Shown here: piece by piece, positions 43,673-53,340 of the stretch
Layout of the letters: every line of letters starts with the position of its first letter
How positions within the stretch are numbered: the first letter of the stretch is position 1
NCBI GenBank assembly: GCA_021323735.1
Contig: JAJPKM010000036.1
Location: 1-64,000, forward strand
Source of the DNA: Gammaproteobacteria bacterium
GTDB taxonomy: Bacteria; Pseudomonadota; Gammaproteobacteria; Steroidobacterales; Steroidobacteraceae
Length of the DNA: 64,000 nt
Direction of reading: 5' to 3'
Notes under the pieces: generated by a model
The model's database searches: none
Told to the model about the DNA's origin: nothing
Seen by the model: only the letters and a program-made list of their open reading frames with translations
Translations under genes and position numbers: made by a program

Positions 43673-43917
43673 GCGGAAAGCGGTTTTCGCTGAGCAGTAA
43701 ACCAGTACGCGATTCGGTCGCGGAATCATGGGTGAAAGGGGAGGGAGAACAGTCCTCATCCGCCAATCGATTGACCGCACGACTCACCATCGATGTGACA
43801 CCGGCGTTACGGGGGCGGATCAAGATCCTGGCGTTTGAGCGTGGCACGACGGTGGCCGTCATGCTCCGGGAACTGCTCGAGCGAGAATTTGAGAAGCCAG
43901 CGGATTCGCCGGGATGA
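43669..43917 (+). CDS. Ribbon-helix-helix protein, ParB-like partner
   Basis: An 82-residue protein whose end (LTARLTIDVTPALRGRIKIL then TTVAVMLRELLEREF) is an RHH fold, as in small partition partners of ParA. GTG start overlaps parA by 4 bases and its stop overlaps traF. Partition role inferred from context. Confidence 0.7.
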   Translation: MSGKRFSLSSKPVRDSVAESWVKGEGEQSSSANRLTARLTIDVTPALRGRIKILAFERGTTVAVMLRELLEREFEKPADSPG

Positions 43918-44432
43918 TTCGCCTCAACCGTAGGCAGTTCGGCGCAATAGTCGTAGCGGTATTTGGCGTAATTCTGATCGCCGTTGCGTCAGGGTACCGA
44001 GCCTCGCCCAAGATCATCTACAACCCGAGCGCAAGTGCGCCGCGCGGATGGTACATGGTCAAATCGCCGGCCGAATTGAGCCGCGGCGACTTTGCGCTCG
44101 TCATTCTTCCGGCACCGATTGCGCGTTTTGCCGATCAACGCGGGTACTTGCCAGTGACGGTTCCCCTGCTCAAGCGCGTCGGTGCCGTCGCGGGTGATCG
44201 AGTGTGCGAGCGGCGAGGTCTCGTGTATATCAACGATATTCCGATCGCTCCGTCACTGGAGCGGGATGGAGCAGGGCGATTGCTCGTTAGCTGGAGCGAT
44301 TGCCGCCGACTGAAGGTAGCTGAATTGTTCCTTCTCGGAACAAGCAGCGCCGCATCGTTTGACAGCCGCTACTACGGTCCCGTCACACTGAAATCCGTCA
44401 TAGGCGTTGCGGTTCCTCTGTGGACTTGGTGA
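43914..44432 (+). CDS. traF: TraF conjugal signal peptidase (S26)
   Basis: A 172-residue membrane protein with an N-terminal helix (FGAIVVAVFGVILIAVASG). SAPRGWYMV supplies the nucleophile Ser and PLLKRVGAVAGD the general-base Lys of S26 signal peptidases. In RP4, TraF cyclises and processes the pilin TrbC, and the same is expected here. Overlaps the RHH gene by 4 bases. Confidence 0.88.
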   Translation: MIRLNRRQFGAIVVAVFGVILIAVASGYRASPKIIYNPSASAPRGWYMVKSPAELSRGDFALVILPAPIARFADQRGYLPVTVPLLKRVGAVAGDRVCERRGLVYINDIPIAPSLERDGAGRLLVSWSDCRRLKVAELFLLGTSSAASFDSRYYGPVTLKSVIGVAVPLWTW

Positions 44433-44713
44433 CGGAAATGACATGAGGAACGATCGTAGACTCACCGTCGATTGTGCAGAAGATCGCGGCCCTGAGAAGC
44501 GGGGGAGGGAGGATTTAGTCCCGCGCGAAACAGGGCAAGATAAAAGGACGCGGCACGGTTGCCACGTCAAGTCGATGTCTGCACAAGGGTTTCTCTCACA
44601 CGCGTTTTCCCCAGCGTGTGTGAGTGCGAGTCGTAGGCGCTTGATCCCTGAAGGGATGCGGCGGCACGGCCGCGCCGGAGTGCGCCGCTGTACGGTAACT
44701 TGGGTCCAACCTC
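44433..44713. promoter_or_regulatory. Gap before relaxase, candidate oriT
   Basis: This 281-bp gap has no gene. It contains an imperfect inverted repeat, CACACGC (44597-44603) with GCGTGTG (44614-44620), and a small hairpin ATCCCT/GGGAT near 44645-44660. oriT usually lies next to the relaxase gene, so this is the best place for it. No nic site can be defined by eye. Confidence 0.35.
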
Positions 44714-46663
44714 GTGGCTGACGATGATCGATTCCGCCCGCGGCCGGGACGACCCCGCGCGAAGGGTGGCGACCGCATCCCGCGGTTCACCACGAAGGTC
44801 TTGCGGGCCGTATCTCGCGCGGGACCCAGTGCGCAGCCTGGAGGCGGCTTAGGTCGCAGCCGACGAACCTTGCGCATGGGTCGAGGCCAGGTCGCCGCCA
44901 AGGTAGCTGGCCAAGGGCTAGGTCTCAAATCCCGCCGCGTCGTGATCAAGGCACGGCTCGTAAACCTGAAGCAGGCCGGACCGAGATCGACCTCGACCCA
45001 CCTTCGTTACCTCGAGCGGGAAGGCGTCACCCGCGATGGTGCGCCGGGTCAGGCCTATAGCACGACGGACGACGCGGCCGATACGCGCGAGTTCGAGAAG
45101 CGCGGCCGAGAAGATCGTCACCAATTCCGGTTCATCGTCTCGCCGGAAGATGGTGAAGACATCGGCGAGTTGCGCGCATTCACCCGCCAACTGATGGAGC
45201 AAATGGAGCGGGATTTGGGGACCAAGCTCGAATGGGTTGCCGTGGATCACTGGGATACGGATGACCCGCATACCCATATCGTTTTACGCGGGAAAGACGA
45301 CGCCGGTAAAGACCTCATCATTGCCCCGGACTACATCTCACGTGGAATGCAGGCGCGCGCTCGCGAACTCGCGACCGAATGGTTAGGTCTTCGAACGGAA
45401 CTGGAGGTCCGGCAGTCCTTGATTCGTGAGGTGACCCAGGAGCGGTGGACCTCACTTGATACGCAAATCTCGCGGCAGGTAAACCTAGGCAGAATCGACC
45501 TCAGCGCAGCGACCCAGGATCGCAATGGATATGATAGCAGCCTTCTCATAGGAAGACTTCGGCATTTGGCCGCCATGGGACTGGCCGAACGGATCGCCGC
45601 CGATACTTGGGTCCTCGCGCCGAATACCGAGCTCACCCTCCGGGCCCTGGGCGAACGAGGCGATATCATTCGCACCATGCAGCGCGCGTTGGGCCAGGCG
45701 CAGTGCGAGCTCGTGATCTTCGACCCCAAGCGATCTAAATCTGTGATCGGGCGGATCGCCGACAAGGGGCTGACTGACGAACTGTCGGATCGAACTTATG
45801 TGGTCCTCGACGGAATCGACGGACGCGCGCATTACGCGCGCCTGGCCGCGAACGTCGATATCTCGGCCCTACCGGTGGGCGGGGTAGCAGAGCTGCGAGG
45901 TGTGACGGAACCACGCCGAGTCGACAAGTCGATTGCAGACCTGGCGATCGATGGTATCTACCGCACCGAAACAGCACGACAACGATTGTTGGACGCGTCA
46001 CCGGCGGTGCGTAATCCCGCATCGATCATTGACGCACAGGTTCGCAGACTCGAGGTGCTTCGCCGTGGCAATATCGTGGAGCGTCTGGGCGACGGTATGT
46101 GGCGCGTGCCGCGAGATCTCCCGGAGACGGCAATGCGCTACGACCAAAGCCGGGTCACTGGGTCGCAGCCTGTCGTCCGATCACATCTCCCTGTCGAGCG
46201 ACAGGTTCGTGCACTGGGCGCCACTTGGCTGGACGAGCAGCTCACCCGAGATTCTGCGCCGCAATTGTCGGTTGGTTTTGGCGCGACGGTCCAGCGCGCA
46301 CTCGACGATCGAAAAGTGTTTCTCGTGGAACAAGGCCTCTCCGAGCGACGCGGCCAGCGCATCGTCCTTGCGAGAAATCTGCTCTCTACGCTGCGTAACA
46401 AAGAGCTTGCGTCCACCGCACGAAATATCGAGTCGGACACCGGCCTCGTCTACCGCCCAACTTCCGATGGCGACCGGGTCTCGGGTACTTATCGTCGTAC
46501 ATTGCTCCTCGCGAGCGGGCGATTCGCGATGATAGACGACGGAGTGGGCTTCTCGCTCGTCCTTTGGCGGCCGGTGATCGAGGCGCGTCTGGGTCAATCC
46601 GTATCGGCGATCGTTCGGGGATCCGGAGTGTCCTGGGATTTCTCACGTGACGTTTCTAGGTAG
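44714..46663 (+). CDS. Relaxase (VirD2-like, DUF3363)
   Basis: A 649-residue relaxase. HWDTDDPHTHIVLRGKDD provides the three-His HUH metal site (H179, H186, H188), preceded by HQFRFIVSPEDGEDI. The C-terminal two thirds is the DUF3363 region common in RK2/Tn4371 relaxases. GTG 44714 start. It nicks oriT and attaches to the transferred strand through a tyrosine that I did not pin down. Ends in DNA that becomes AT richer. Confidence 0.85.
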   Translation: MADDDRFRPRPGRPRAKGGDRIPRFTTKVLRAVSRAGPSAQPGGGLGRSRRTLRMGRGQVAAKVAGQGLGLKSRRVVIKARLVNLKQAGPRSTSTHLRYLEREGVTRDGAPGQAYSTTDDAADTREFEKRGREDRHQFRFIVSPEDGEDIGELRAFTRQLMEQMERDLGTKLEWVAVDHWDTDDPHTHIVLRGKDDAGKDLIIAPDYISRGMQARARELATEWLGLRTELEVRQSLIREVTQERWTSLDTQISRQVNLGRIDLSAATQDRNGYDSSLLIGRLRHLAAMGLAERIAADTWVLAPNTELTLRALGERGDIIRTMQRALGQAQCELVIFDPKRSKSVIGRIADKGLTDELSDRTYVVLDGIDGRAHYARLAANVDISALPVGGVAELRGVTEPRRVDKSIADLAIDGIYRTETARQRLLDASPAVRNPASIIDAQVRRLEVLRRGNIVERLGDGMWRVPRDLPETAMRYDQSRVTGSQPVVRSHLPVERQVRALGATWLDEQLTRDSAPQLSVGFGATVQRALDDRKVFLVEQGLSERRGQRIVLARNLLSTLRNKELASTARNIESDTGLVYRPTSDGDRVSGTYRRTLLLASGRFAMIDDGVGFSLVLWRPVIEARLGQSVSAIVRGSGVSWDFSRDVSR

Positions 46664-46830
46664 CCCCGAGGCGAAGAAAGAGATTCAAGAATCCGGCACG
46701 AAGTGGGTGGCTGGGTGGGTCGGCGACAGGGCTCTGCTCGCTAGAGACTGGATTGTTGCCGAAATACGAGTCTTTACCCTATACTCACCTTTAGGTAGTA
46801 GCGCAATAAAACTTGCGCCGGGGACTAGGG

Positions 46831-49251
46831 ATGGCCAATACCGGAGGGATAAATTCTGAGGGAAGTGGCGACTTCAGGGTGCCACTGTGGAAAAGGGTTC
46901 TTCGGAAAATCTCGGATGTCCTCAAGAAATCCAAACGGTTTTCGCCTGCAATACTGCTAATTTTTGTCACCGCAGTAGCCCTTGCAGCTTTCAACTGGCC
47001 TTGGGTATTTGCTAAATGGGAAAGTTTAACTGGCCAATCCACGGATGCAACCTCAGCTGCTAACCAGCAGGCCCACGATAGCCAACCGCCTTCGATGGCG
47101 TCGGCGCCCGCCACAAAGTCGTCGCCGCCTCTGGGAAATCAGCGAGCTAAACCAACGGGGCATTTAAGTAACGCACCACCTCAGGGAAATCATAGTTCCG
47201 CACCAGCAACAACCCCCGTACCAGTTGCGACCTCTTTGCCCACTGGACAGCCGCCAAAACCGCCGATTCCCCTGATTGAAAAGCATGCTGATGTTGTTAA
47301 TCTCGTATACAACGATTCCACAATATCGGACCAGAGCCGGTCCGAACTCATAAATATAGTAGCCGACGCTACTCCAACCTCTTCTTGGAGACAGGTTGTC
47401 ACGTTGGATGAAGATCTGACGGAAGGGCACTTGATTCGGAGAATTTATGGGATCGACCGATTCACAGACCCAATTTCCTATGAAACGCTAATTTCGTTGA
47501 TCTGTGCCACGAATCCCCATGCTCGTCCCCCGTACGCAACGGGTTCAACTCTGCGGATGCCGCCACTTCCTCCACACAGTTCGGCACCCGCGAAATCAGC
47601 GGCAATTCGCTACCAAACAACGAATACGCTGCTGGTTAACGAAACAACGCTCTCAAAAATCGTCGAACATGACGCCGCAGAAGCCTCTCAGCGACAAATT
47701 AATGCATCATTTCAAGCTCGCCAAGTGGGCCAAATCATCGCTATCGGATTGATTGACCCGACTAACTTAATTCAAAGAGCATTGAGGACACTGGATCCAG
47801 TCCTCCCACCTGGAGTACATGCAATAGGCAACGGGGCCATCACCACCGTTAGATTGCTGCAAGACGGTGCGCCACCGAGTCAGTGTAATGACAATCCCTA
47901 CAACTGGTATCGCTCTTCACCTTATTATTCTGTGTTATCCACGGACCTGCAGGAATTAAGCGCTGACTCGTCGAAACGGGAGGCATTAAAGCAAAGCGCG
48001 AAGAAAACCCCGCTTGTGATATTGGACTGGAACAATGAGACGACTGTACACGGCAAGAAAGTATTCGCCGCCTCTGCATACGCGCTCCATCAGATGTCCT
48101 TCGACTTCCTCAATCCCTATATAACGTTTGTGGAGTTAAATCCGCGTCAGCAGAAAAGCCGCAATCATCTGATGTCGGTCTTGAACGACTTCGCTAGTAA
48201 TTTTTTCTGTGTACAACGAGAGCATGCATGTAAGGCTAATGGGCAGGGTGAGCTCGAAGACAACAATAATTTGCTCAAGTCAGCTCGATCCTGGCTTCGC
48301 AACCCCGACGATGCGGCTTGGGCGACAGATCAATTGGTGGACGAAAATCCGAATGACAGAACCGCCTTCGCCATCCATGACGTAGTGTTATGGGCGGTTT
48401 TATGGGAATACTTCAGATACAACAATCCTTCCGTTGTAAACATGTCTTTCTCGGTACTTAGCAGCGCAGTTCGAATTGAGGGCGCCCAATATCTTGGAAG
48501 CTCGCATAGCATGGGTCTTTCCGCAGCAAGCGACGTGAAAACAGCGGAGAGATTGATTGACATTCCACAAAACGCTGCAACTTCAAATTCATTCTTTTTG
48601 AATGTTACATCTGGCTCCCGAACCGGTCAAAACTTACGGGGTTATTCACAACTGAATTCCGCGGTAACAGTGACCGCGCTGGCACCGGATTGCGGCTACA
48701 ATTTCCAATTGGGGGACGCGATCATCCATTCGGACGACAGTGGTACGAGTTTTGCGACCCCGTTCGTCGCCGCCTTGGCCTGGATCAATTTCTTACGGTA
48801 TGGCACCGATCTCAAGGAAATGCGGCATGAAATTATTTGGGCTAGCGAAATCCTGCCCATTGCCCCCGCGTTACCAATTGAGTCAGAGGGCGTGTTAGAT
48901 CCGGCGCGCATGCTGTTGAAACCGGAGTCCTATCTGATTGACGCAAATAGCGTTGCGCACACGCTAAAGACCGCTACCTTGAGGCTCAACGACGCAAAAC
49001 ACGGCGATAGTAAATTGTTTATCGTGCCGCGTGATTCCAATGTAACAGTGCGATTGTTTTCGATCGGCCAACAAACCATCGCTCGGATACGAACACTGAC
49101 TGATGTGGTAAACCAGGAGGCAACACCCATCGATTTCATATTGGATGACACGTCCACGTTTAGCGCCGAGGACACGATGGGTAACAAATATGACTGGCAT
49201 ACCGCCAACGAATTCCTGTCAAAAGGTAGAGAAATTGGATTCCACAACTAA
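46831..49251 (+). CDS. Subtilase-like (S8) membrane protein, cargo
   Basis: An 806-residue protein (ATG 46831; TTG 46813 also possible). TM helix at about 38-60, a Pro/Ser/Thr-rich linker to about 150, then a divergent S8 peptidase: Asp399 in VILDWNNE, His407 in VHGKKVFAAS, oxyanion-type Asn in LNVTSGSRTG and Ser640 in GTSFATPFVAALAW. Asp and His are only 8 residues apart versus about 30 in subtilisin, so activity is uncertain. Topology puts the peptidase outside the cytoplasm. AT-richer than its neighbours. Confidence 0.7.
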   Translation: MANTGGINSEGSGDFRVPLWKRVLRKISDVLKKSKRFSPAILLIFVTAVALAAFNWPWVFAKWESLTGQSTDATSAANQQAHDSQPPSMASAPATKSSPPLGNQRAKPTGHLSNAPPQGNHSSAPATTPVPVATSLPTGQPPKPPIPLIEKHADVVNLVYNDSTISDQSRSELINIVADATPTSSWRQVVTLDEDLTEGHLIRRIYGIDRFTDPISYETLISLICATNPHARPPYATGSTLRMPPLPPHSSAPAKSAAIRYQTTNTLLVNETTLSKIVEHDAAEASQRQINASFQARQVGQIIAIGLIDPTNLIQRALRTLDPVLPPGVHAIGNGAITTVRLLQDGAPPSQCNDNPYNWYRSSPYYSVLSTDLQELSADSSKREALKQSAKKTPLVILDWNNETTVHGKKVFAASAYALHQMSFDFLNPYITFVELNPRQQKSRNHLMSVLNDFASNFFCVQREHACKANGQGELEDNNNLLKSARSWLRNPDDAAWATDQLVDENPNDRTAFAIHDVVLWAVLWEYFRYNNPSVVNMSFSVLSSAVRIEGAQYLGSSHSMGLSAASDVKTAERLIDIPQNAATSNSFFLNVTSGSRTGQNLRGYSQLNSAVTVTALAPDCGYNFQLGDAIIHSDDSGTSFATPFVAALAWINFLRYGTDLKEMRHEIIWASEILPIAPALPIESEGVLDPARMLLKPESYLIDANSVAHTLKTATLRLNDAKHGDSKLFIVPRDSNVTVRLFSIGQQTIARIRTLTDVVNQEATPIDFILDDTSTFSAEDTMGNKYDWHTANEFLSKGREIGFHN

Positions 49252-49269
49252 CACCCGGGAGGGCACACG

Positions 49270-50163
49270 ATGAACTGGACACGGATGATGGGGGTGGCAC
49301 CTGCGGTTGCCGGCCTATGGCTGTCAGGATGCGTTACAACTGACTACAGCACCGAAATGCAGAAGGCATTTGAGAGGACCTTCTCTCATGAGTTCAAGCG
49401 CTATCAATATTTTGGGATGCCTGTGAGCGGGTATGGTGTGGGTACGATGTATCCAAAGGCTGCAAAAAATACCGAATTTGACCCAACTATATCCGGCCTA
49501 TTCGGGGATCCGGCAACATGGTGGACTGCTGGCCTTACCGAATCACAAAAAGTGACAAAAAATAAAGAGCTGTTTGGAGATGCGGAGACGGGTGCAATAT
49601 CCGTTCAGCTGGATAAATCTGCGCAATTCGATATCGACGTGGTGATGCCGCAGCTCTACAAGCTTTTATCAGCCAGCGCTAAGACGGACTTTAAAAGCTC
49701 ACTGAAGGTGACTTTGTCGGCGGACACTGCGTTTAATCACCGTATCAATTGGGCGATCTTCGCTCAGGATCTAAATGATGGCTCGATACAGCCCTATGTT
49801 AAACAGCACTACGACGCGGACGATTACGTGATAACGACTGCCGATGTCGTTCTAAATAACTACCAAGCTAGCTTGGTGGCGGTTAAATCTCTCGACGCCG
49901 ATGCACAGGCCAAGCTCACGGCAGCTTGGAAGAGTTTCAGTCAGGGAGCAAACGCTTCGTTCACTTTTTCTGATAGCAATACTGGTAATTTCACTGTTAA
50001 GGCAGTAAAGCCGGTGGTGATTGCAACCTACATTGGTGTGCCTCCGGCTGCTCAAACTCGAAGCGCCGCGGAGCCTCTCGTGTCCCCAATTTCCCTGCCA
50101 GAGTCTGTCCGCCAGCGCATTATAAACGACAGTTTATATAGCAGACCGGCACCAACATACTGA
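49270..50163 (+). CDS. Lipoprotein, cargo partner of S8 protein
   Basis: A 297-residue protein with lipobox LWLSGC (Cys 21), so probably membrane-anchored by lipid. The mature part is strand-rich (SVQLDKSAQFDIDVVMPQLY, NYQASLVAVKSLDADAQAKL) with a hydrophobic helix-poor layout. 18 bases after the S8 gene on the same strand; likely in the same operon. Family unrecognised. The 3' end overlaps a minus-strand lipoprotein gene by 44 bases. Confidence 0.65.
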   Translation: MNWTRMMGVAPAVAGLWLSGCVTTDYSTEMQKAFERTFSHEFKRYQYFGMPVSGYGVGTMYPKAAKNTEFDPTISGLFGDPATWWTAGLTESQKVTKNKELFGDAETGAISVQLDKSAQFDIDVVMPQLYKLLSASAKTDFKSSLKVTLSADTAFNHRINWAIFAQDLNDGSIQPYVKQHYDADDYVITTADVVLNNYQASLVAVKSLDADAQAKLTAAWKSFSQGANASFTFSDSNTGNFTVKAVKPVVIATYIGVPPAAQTRSAAEPLVSPISLPESVRQRIINDSLYSRPAPTY

Positions 50164-50473
50164 TTTGAGGTTTGTCCGTTTCGTCAGCGCGATCAACACA
50201 TCCAAGCTCTAAGGAGACGTCGCGGGATCGCACCAATGAGTCATTAGCGATATCTGTCGCGTGGGAAGCCATCACGGATGCTGCCGCCGAAATTGCGGCG
50301 GCGGCACCCGCCGTTGCTTGTGCTGATTGGACATCATTTTGCGTCTGTGAGACCGTGCTTCTCAATTCGGAAATCTGACGCTCGAGCGGCGCTAATGATG
50401 TGCATGCGGGGCAACAAGCAACAAGAATTGCGATGGAACGAATAACATTCTTGATTTCTTGCTTGCGTTCCAT
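50120..50473 (-). CDS. Small Lpp-like lipoprotein
   Basis: A 117-residue protein starting MERKQEIKNVIRSIAIL with a lipobox-like stretch VACCPAC and a coiled coil (LERQISELRSTVSQTQNDVQ) resembling the Lpp heptads. Transcribed against the other cargo genes with overlapping 3' ends. Real but uncertain; may be a coding artefact. Confidence 0.45.
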   Translation of the reverse strand: MERKQEIKNVIRSIAILVACCPACTSLAPLERQISELRSTVSQTQNDVQSAQATAGAAAAISAAASVMASHATDIANDSLVRSRDVSLELGCVDRADETDKPQISMLVPVCYINCRL

Positions 50474-50641
50474 GCCGGTTACCAATATTGACGAACGGTA
50501 CCGGGAGTGTATCTGAAATTGCCAAATTTTCTAGTTCCCTAGTTCCTCGCAGCGTAACTGCGGAGCCCAACCTGCCGAGCAGAATACCGGGGAGAACACC
50601 ATGCGCAGGGCGCGACAGTGCGCACAGCTTCTTGTCGATGT

Positions 50642-51125
50642 CGATGCCCGCCACGCTTGGCATCCCAGCCGCCGAAATTGTTGATATCGACGTTCTCAAA
50701 GAGGGAGGGACGAATTGGACCAACATCTTGTCTGGCGCCAGCATCCCAGATATTGCACATGGCGCATTGGCGACGCTGCGGGCTGCAGTGAAGCAAGCAA
50801 TGGACAATACCGGGCGGGATATAACGCGGGACGGCGGAATCAAGATACTCGATTTTGCTGACCAAGAGGCGGCTCGAAATCTTCTGGAACAGTTAGTGGG
50901 ATACGGGACCTGTCGTGGTTCCGCTTGGGAAACTGGAGGCCTGGCTGAAAGCACTGGGCGTAAGTGGACACGGCCCCTAATTGGCTGATGGACATTTTCC
51001 AGAAAATGGGCGAAGACCCAGACAATGCAACATACACAAAGTCAGGCGCTGACGACGTTTGGGAGTTCCTCTCGAAGCTGAAGACGTGGCTGGTAAACAC
51101 TAATCGATTGGGGATACCCGCTTAA
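50642..51125 (+). pseudogene. Frameshifted OLD/TOPRIM-type nuclease remnant
   Basis: Reading with single-T insertions at 50911 and 50978 corrected gives a continuous C-terminal fragment: GIPAAEIVDIDVLKEGGTNW, ALATLRAAVKQAMDNTGRD, VVVPLGKLEAWLKALGVSG, NWLMDIFQKMGED and TWLVNTNRLGIPA, then a stop. The acidic VDIDVL with LGKLEAWL resembles the TOPRIM half of OLD-family AAA ATPase nucleases. The N-terminal ATPase is missing, so it is a dead defence gene. 51126-51351 shows no gene. Confidence 0.65.
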
Positions 51126-51351
51126 TCCCGCCGCCGCTGTGGTACTCAATCCTTCGGAGGCAAAAAAAGTCGGTGGAATATCTAATACGATCGTCTACGC
51201 TTGAGTTCGAGCAAGCTAGCTCTGCTGCGGATGTACCCGACCACCTTTAGATTCAGACCTTTTCGGTCTTTGACAGCACAATAAATCGCGCCAATTCTCC
51301 CCGCCAAGGTAACGCCATTTTGCGTTAAGACCAGCGGGAGAGCGCATCGTC

Positions 51352-53340
51352 ATGACGCCCACGAGGATACTGATCGGTCAGATCATGATCGTGTTGGCGA
51401 TCGTCATTGCTGGGAGCTGGATCGCCACGGAATGGGCTGCATGGCATCTTGGGTTTCAGTGGCGCCTCGGTCTTCCGTGGTTTCGTATCCAGCATTTCCC
51501 GATTTACTACCCGTGGCGAATCTTCGAATGGTGGTATGCCTACGAGGCTTACGCACCAAACGTCTTCAACACCGCCGGAACGATTGCAGCGTCTGGCGGA
51601 TTGGCGGGTGCCGCGTCGGCGGTCATTGGTTCGGTATGGCGCGCTCGGCAGTCTCGAATAGTGACGACTTATGGATCCGCGCGGTGGGCTACCCTCAGGG
51701 AGGCCACAGCCGCAGGACTGACTCGTAGAGCTGGCGTATTCCTTGGACGATTGGTCTCCCAATACCTTCGCCATGAAGGGCCTGAACACGTCATAGTCTT
51801 CGCGCCGACACGCTCTGGCAAGGGTGTGGGTCTCGTGGTGCCGACGCTGCTTACATGGCCTGCCTCCGCCGTGATTCACGACATCAAAGGCGAGAACTGG
51901 CAATTGACCGCCGGCTGGCGCGCCCGGTTCTCGCACTGCCTCCTGTTCAATCCAACGGATGTTCGATCGGCAGCCTATAACCCGCTGCTGGAAGTCAGGC
52001 GCGGGACCCACGAAGTACGCGATGTTCAAAATGTCGCCGACATGTTGGTGGACCCTGAAGGTGCACTTGAGAGGCGAAATCATTGGGAAAAGACGAGCCA
52101 CTCGCTCCTGGTCGGCACGATCCTCCACGTCTTGTATGCGGAGCCTGACAAGACTCTTCCTGGTGTCGCCAATTTCCTCTCCGATCCCGCTCGGCCGTTC
52201 GAACGGTCCTTGATGGTCATGATGCGCACGGCACACCTGGGGGATCGGCCGCATCCGGTGGTGGCGTCCGCCGCCCGGGAGGTGCTCAACAAGAGCGAGA
52301 ACGAGCGGTCCGGCGTGCTGTCGACCGCGATGAGTTTCTTGGGGCTCTACCGAGACCCTACGGTGGCGGAGGTCACTTCGCGATGCGACTGGCGCCTTGA
52401 TGACCTCGTGCATGGGGAACACCCCATCTCGCTGTACTTGGTCGTCCCGGCCTCCGACATTTCGCGCACCAAGCCCTTGATCCGTCTGCTGTTGAACCAA
52501 ATCGGGCGCCGGCTGACCGAGACAGTGGAACTCAAGGACGGGCTACCGGATCGCCATCGACTGCTCCTGATGCTCGATGAGTTCCCAGCGCTGGGTCGCC
52601 TCGATTTCTTCGAGAGCGCGCTCGCCTTCATGGCTGGCTACGGACTGCGAGCCTTTCTGATTGCGCAGTCCTTGAATCAGATCGAGAAGGCGTATGGCCC
52701 CAATAACGCCATCCTCGATAACTGCCACGTCCGTGTGGCATTTGCCACAAACGATGAGCGAACGGCGAAGCGAATATCGGATGCGTTGGGTACGGCAACC
52801 GAACTCCGCGCGCAGCGCAACTACGCGGGTCACCGCCTCTCACCGTGGCTGGGGCACTTGATGGTCTCGCGCCAGGAGTCCGCGCGACCGTTACTGACCC
52901 CGGGGGAGGTCATGCAACTCCCGGCGACTGAGGAAATCGTCATGGTCTCCGGCCAGCCACCGATCCGGGCGAAGAAGCTGCGCTACTTCGAGGATAGCAA
53001 TTTTACCAGCCGTATCCGGCCGGCGCCGGCGCTGAAGGCGAACGGCTACGCCGATCGACCGCCCGCCAAGGCGGATGACTGGACGGGACTCTCGGCGCCG
53101 GTGGTCCTGAAGAGCGTGGAGCCTCATGGATTCCCGGCCGCCGGCGTGGACGATGACGGTGGGCTGCATCGGCACCCTGAAATTGGAGAAGAGCCTCCGG
53201 AGCCGGTTCATCGATCGGATGATCTTGTGATCTTGGATGAACACGACGGAGGCGACACCCAGAAGCCCGAACAGCAACGCCAATTCCAACGCATAACGCG
53301 GCTCGCGAGCTTGGATCCCAACGATGACATGGCGCTATGA
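51352..53340 (+). CDS. traG: TraG/VirD4 type IV coupling protein
   Basis: A 662-residue inner-membrane ATPase joining relaxosome to the mating pore. N-terminal helices (MIVLAIVIAGSWIATEW, GGLAGAASAVIGS) are followed by Walker A FAPTRSGKGVGLVVPT and the Walker B-like LLLMLDEFPALGRL. The C-terminal tail is acidic and Pro-rich. Stop overlaps the CopG gene. Starts the transfer operon running to the trb genes. Confidence 0.92.
   Translation: MTPTRILIGQIMIVLAIVIAGSWIATEWAAWHLGFQWRLGLPWFRIQHFPIYYPWRIFEWWYAYEAYAPNVFNTAGTIAASGGLAGAASAVIGSVWRARQSRIVTTYGSARWATLREATAAGLTRRAGVFLGRLVSQYLRHEGPEHVIVFAPTRSGKGVGLVVPTLLTWPASAVIHDIKGENWQLTAGWRARFSHCLLFNPTDVRSAAYNPLLEVRRGTHEVRDVQNVADMLVDPEGALERRNHWEKTSHSLLVGTILHVLYAEPDKTLPGVANFLSDPARPFERSLMVMMRTAHLGDRPHPVVASAAREVLNKSENERSGVLSTAMSFLGLYRDPTVAEVTSRCDWRLDDLVHGEHPISLYLVVPASDISRTKPLIRLLLNQIGRRLTETVELKDGLPDRHRLLLMLDEFPALGRLDFFESALAFMAGYGLRAFLIAQSLNQIEKAYGPNNAILDNCHVRVAFATNDERTAKRISDALGTATELRAQRNYAGHRLSPWLGHLMVSRQESARPLLTPGEVMQLPATEEIVMVSGQPPIRAKKLRYFEDSNFTSRIRPAPALKANGYADRPPAKADDWTGLSAPVVLKSVEPHGFPAAGVDDDGGLHRHPEIGEEPPEPVHRSDDLVILDEHDGGDTQKPEQQRQFQRITRLASLDPNDDMAL

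Noticed and set aside
46647-46859. 70-residue frame after the relaxase
   Set aside because: It overlaps the relaxase end and the S8 gene start, and has no start signal.
51325-52500. Minus-strand frame of 391 residues
   Set aside because: Antisense to traG, with no recognisable domain.
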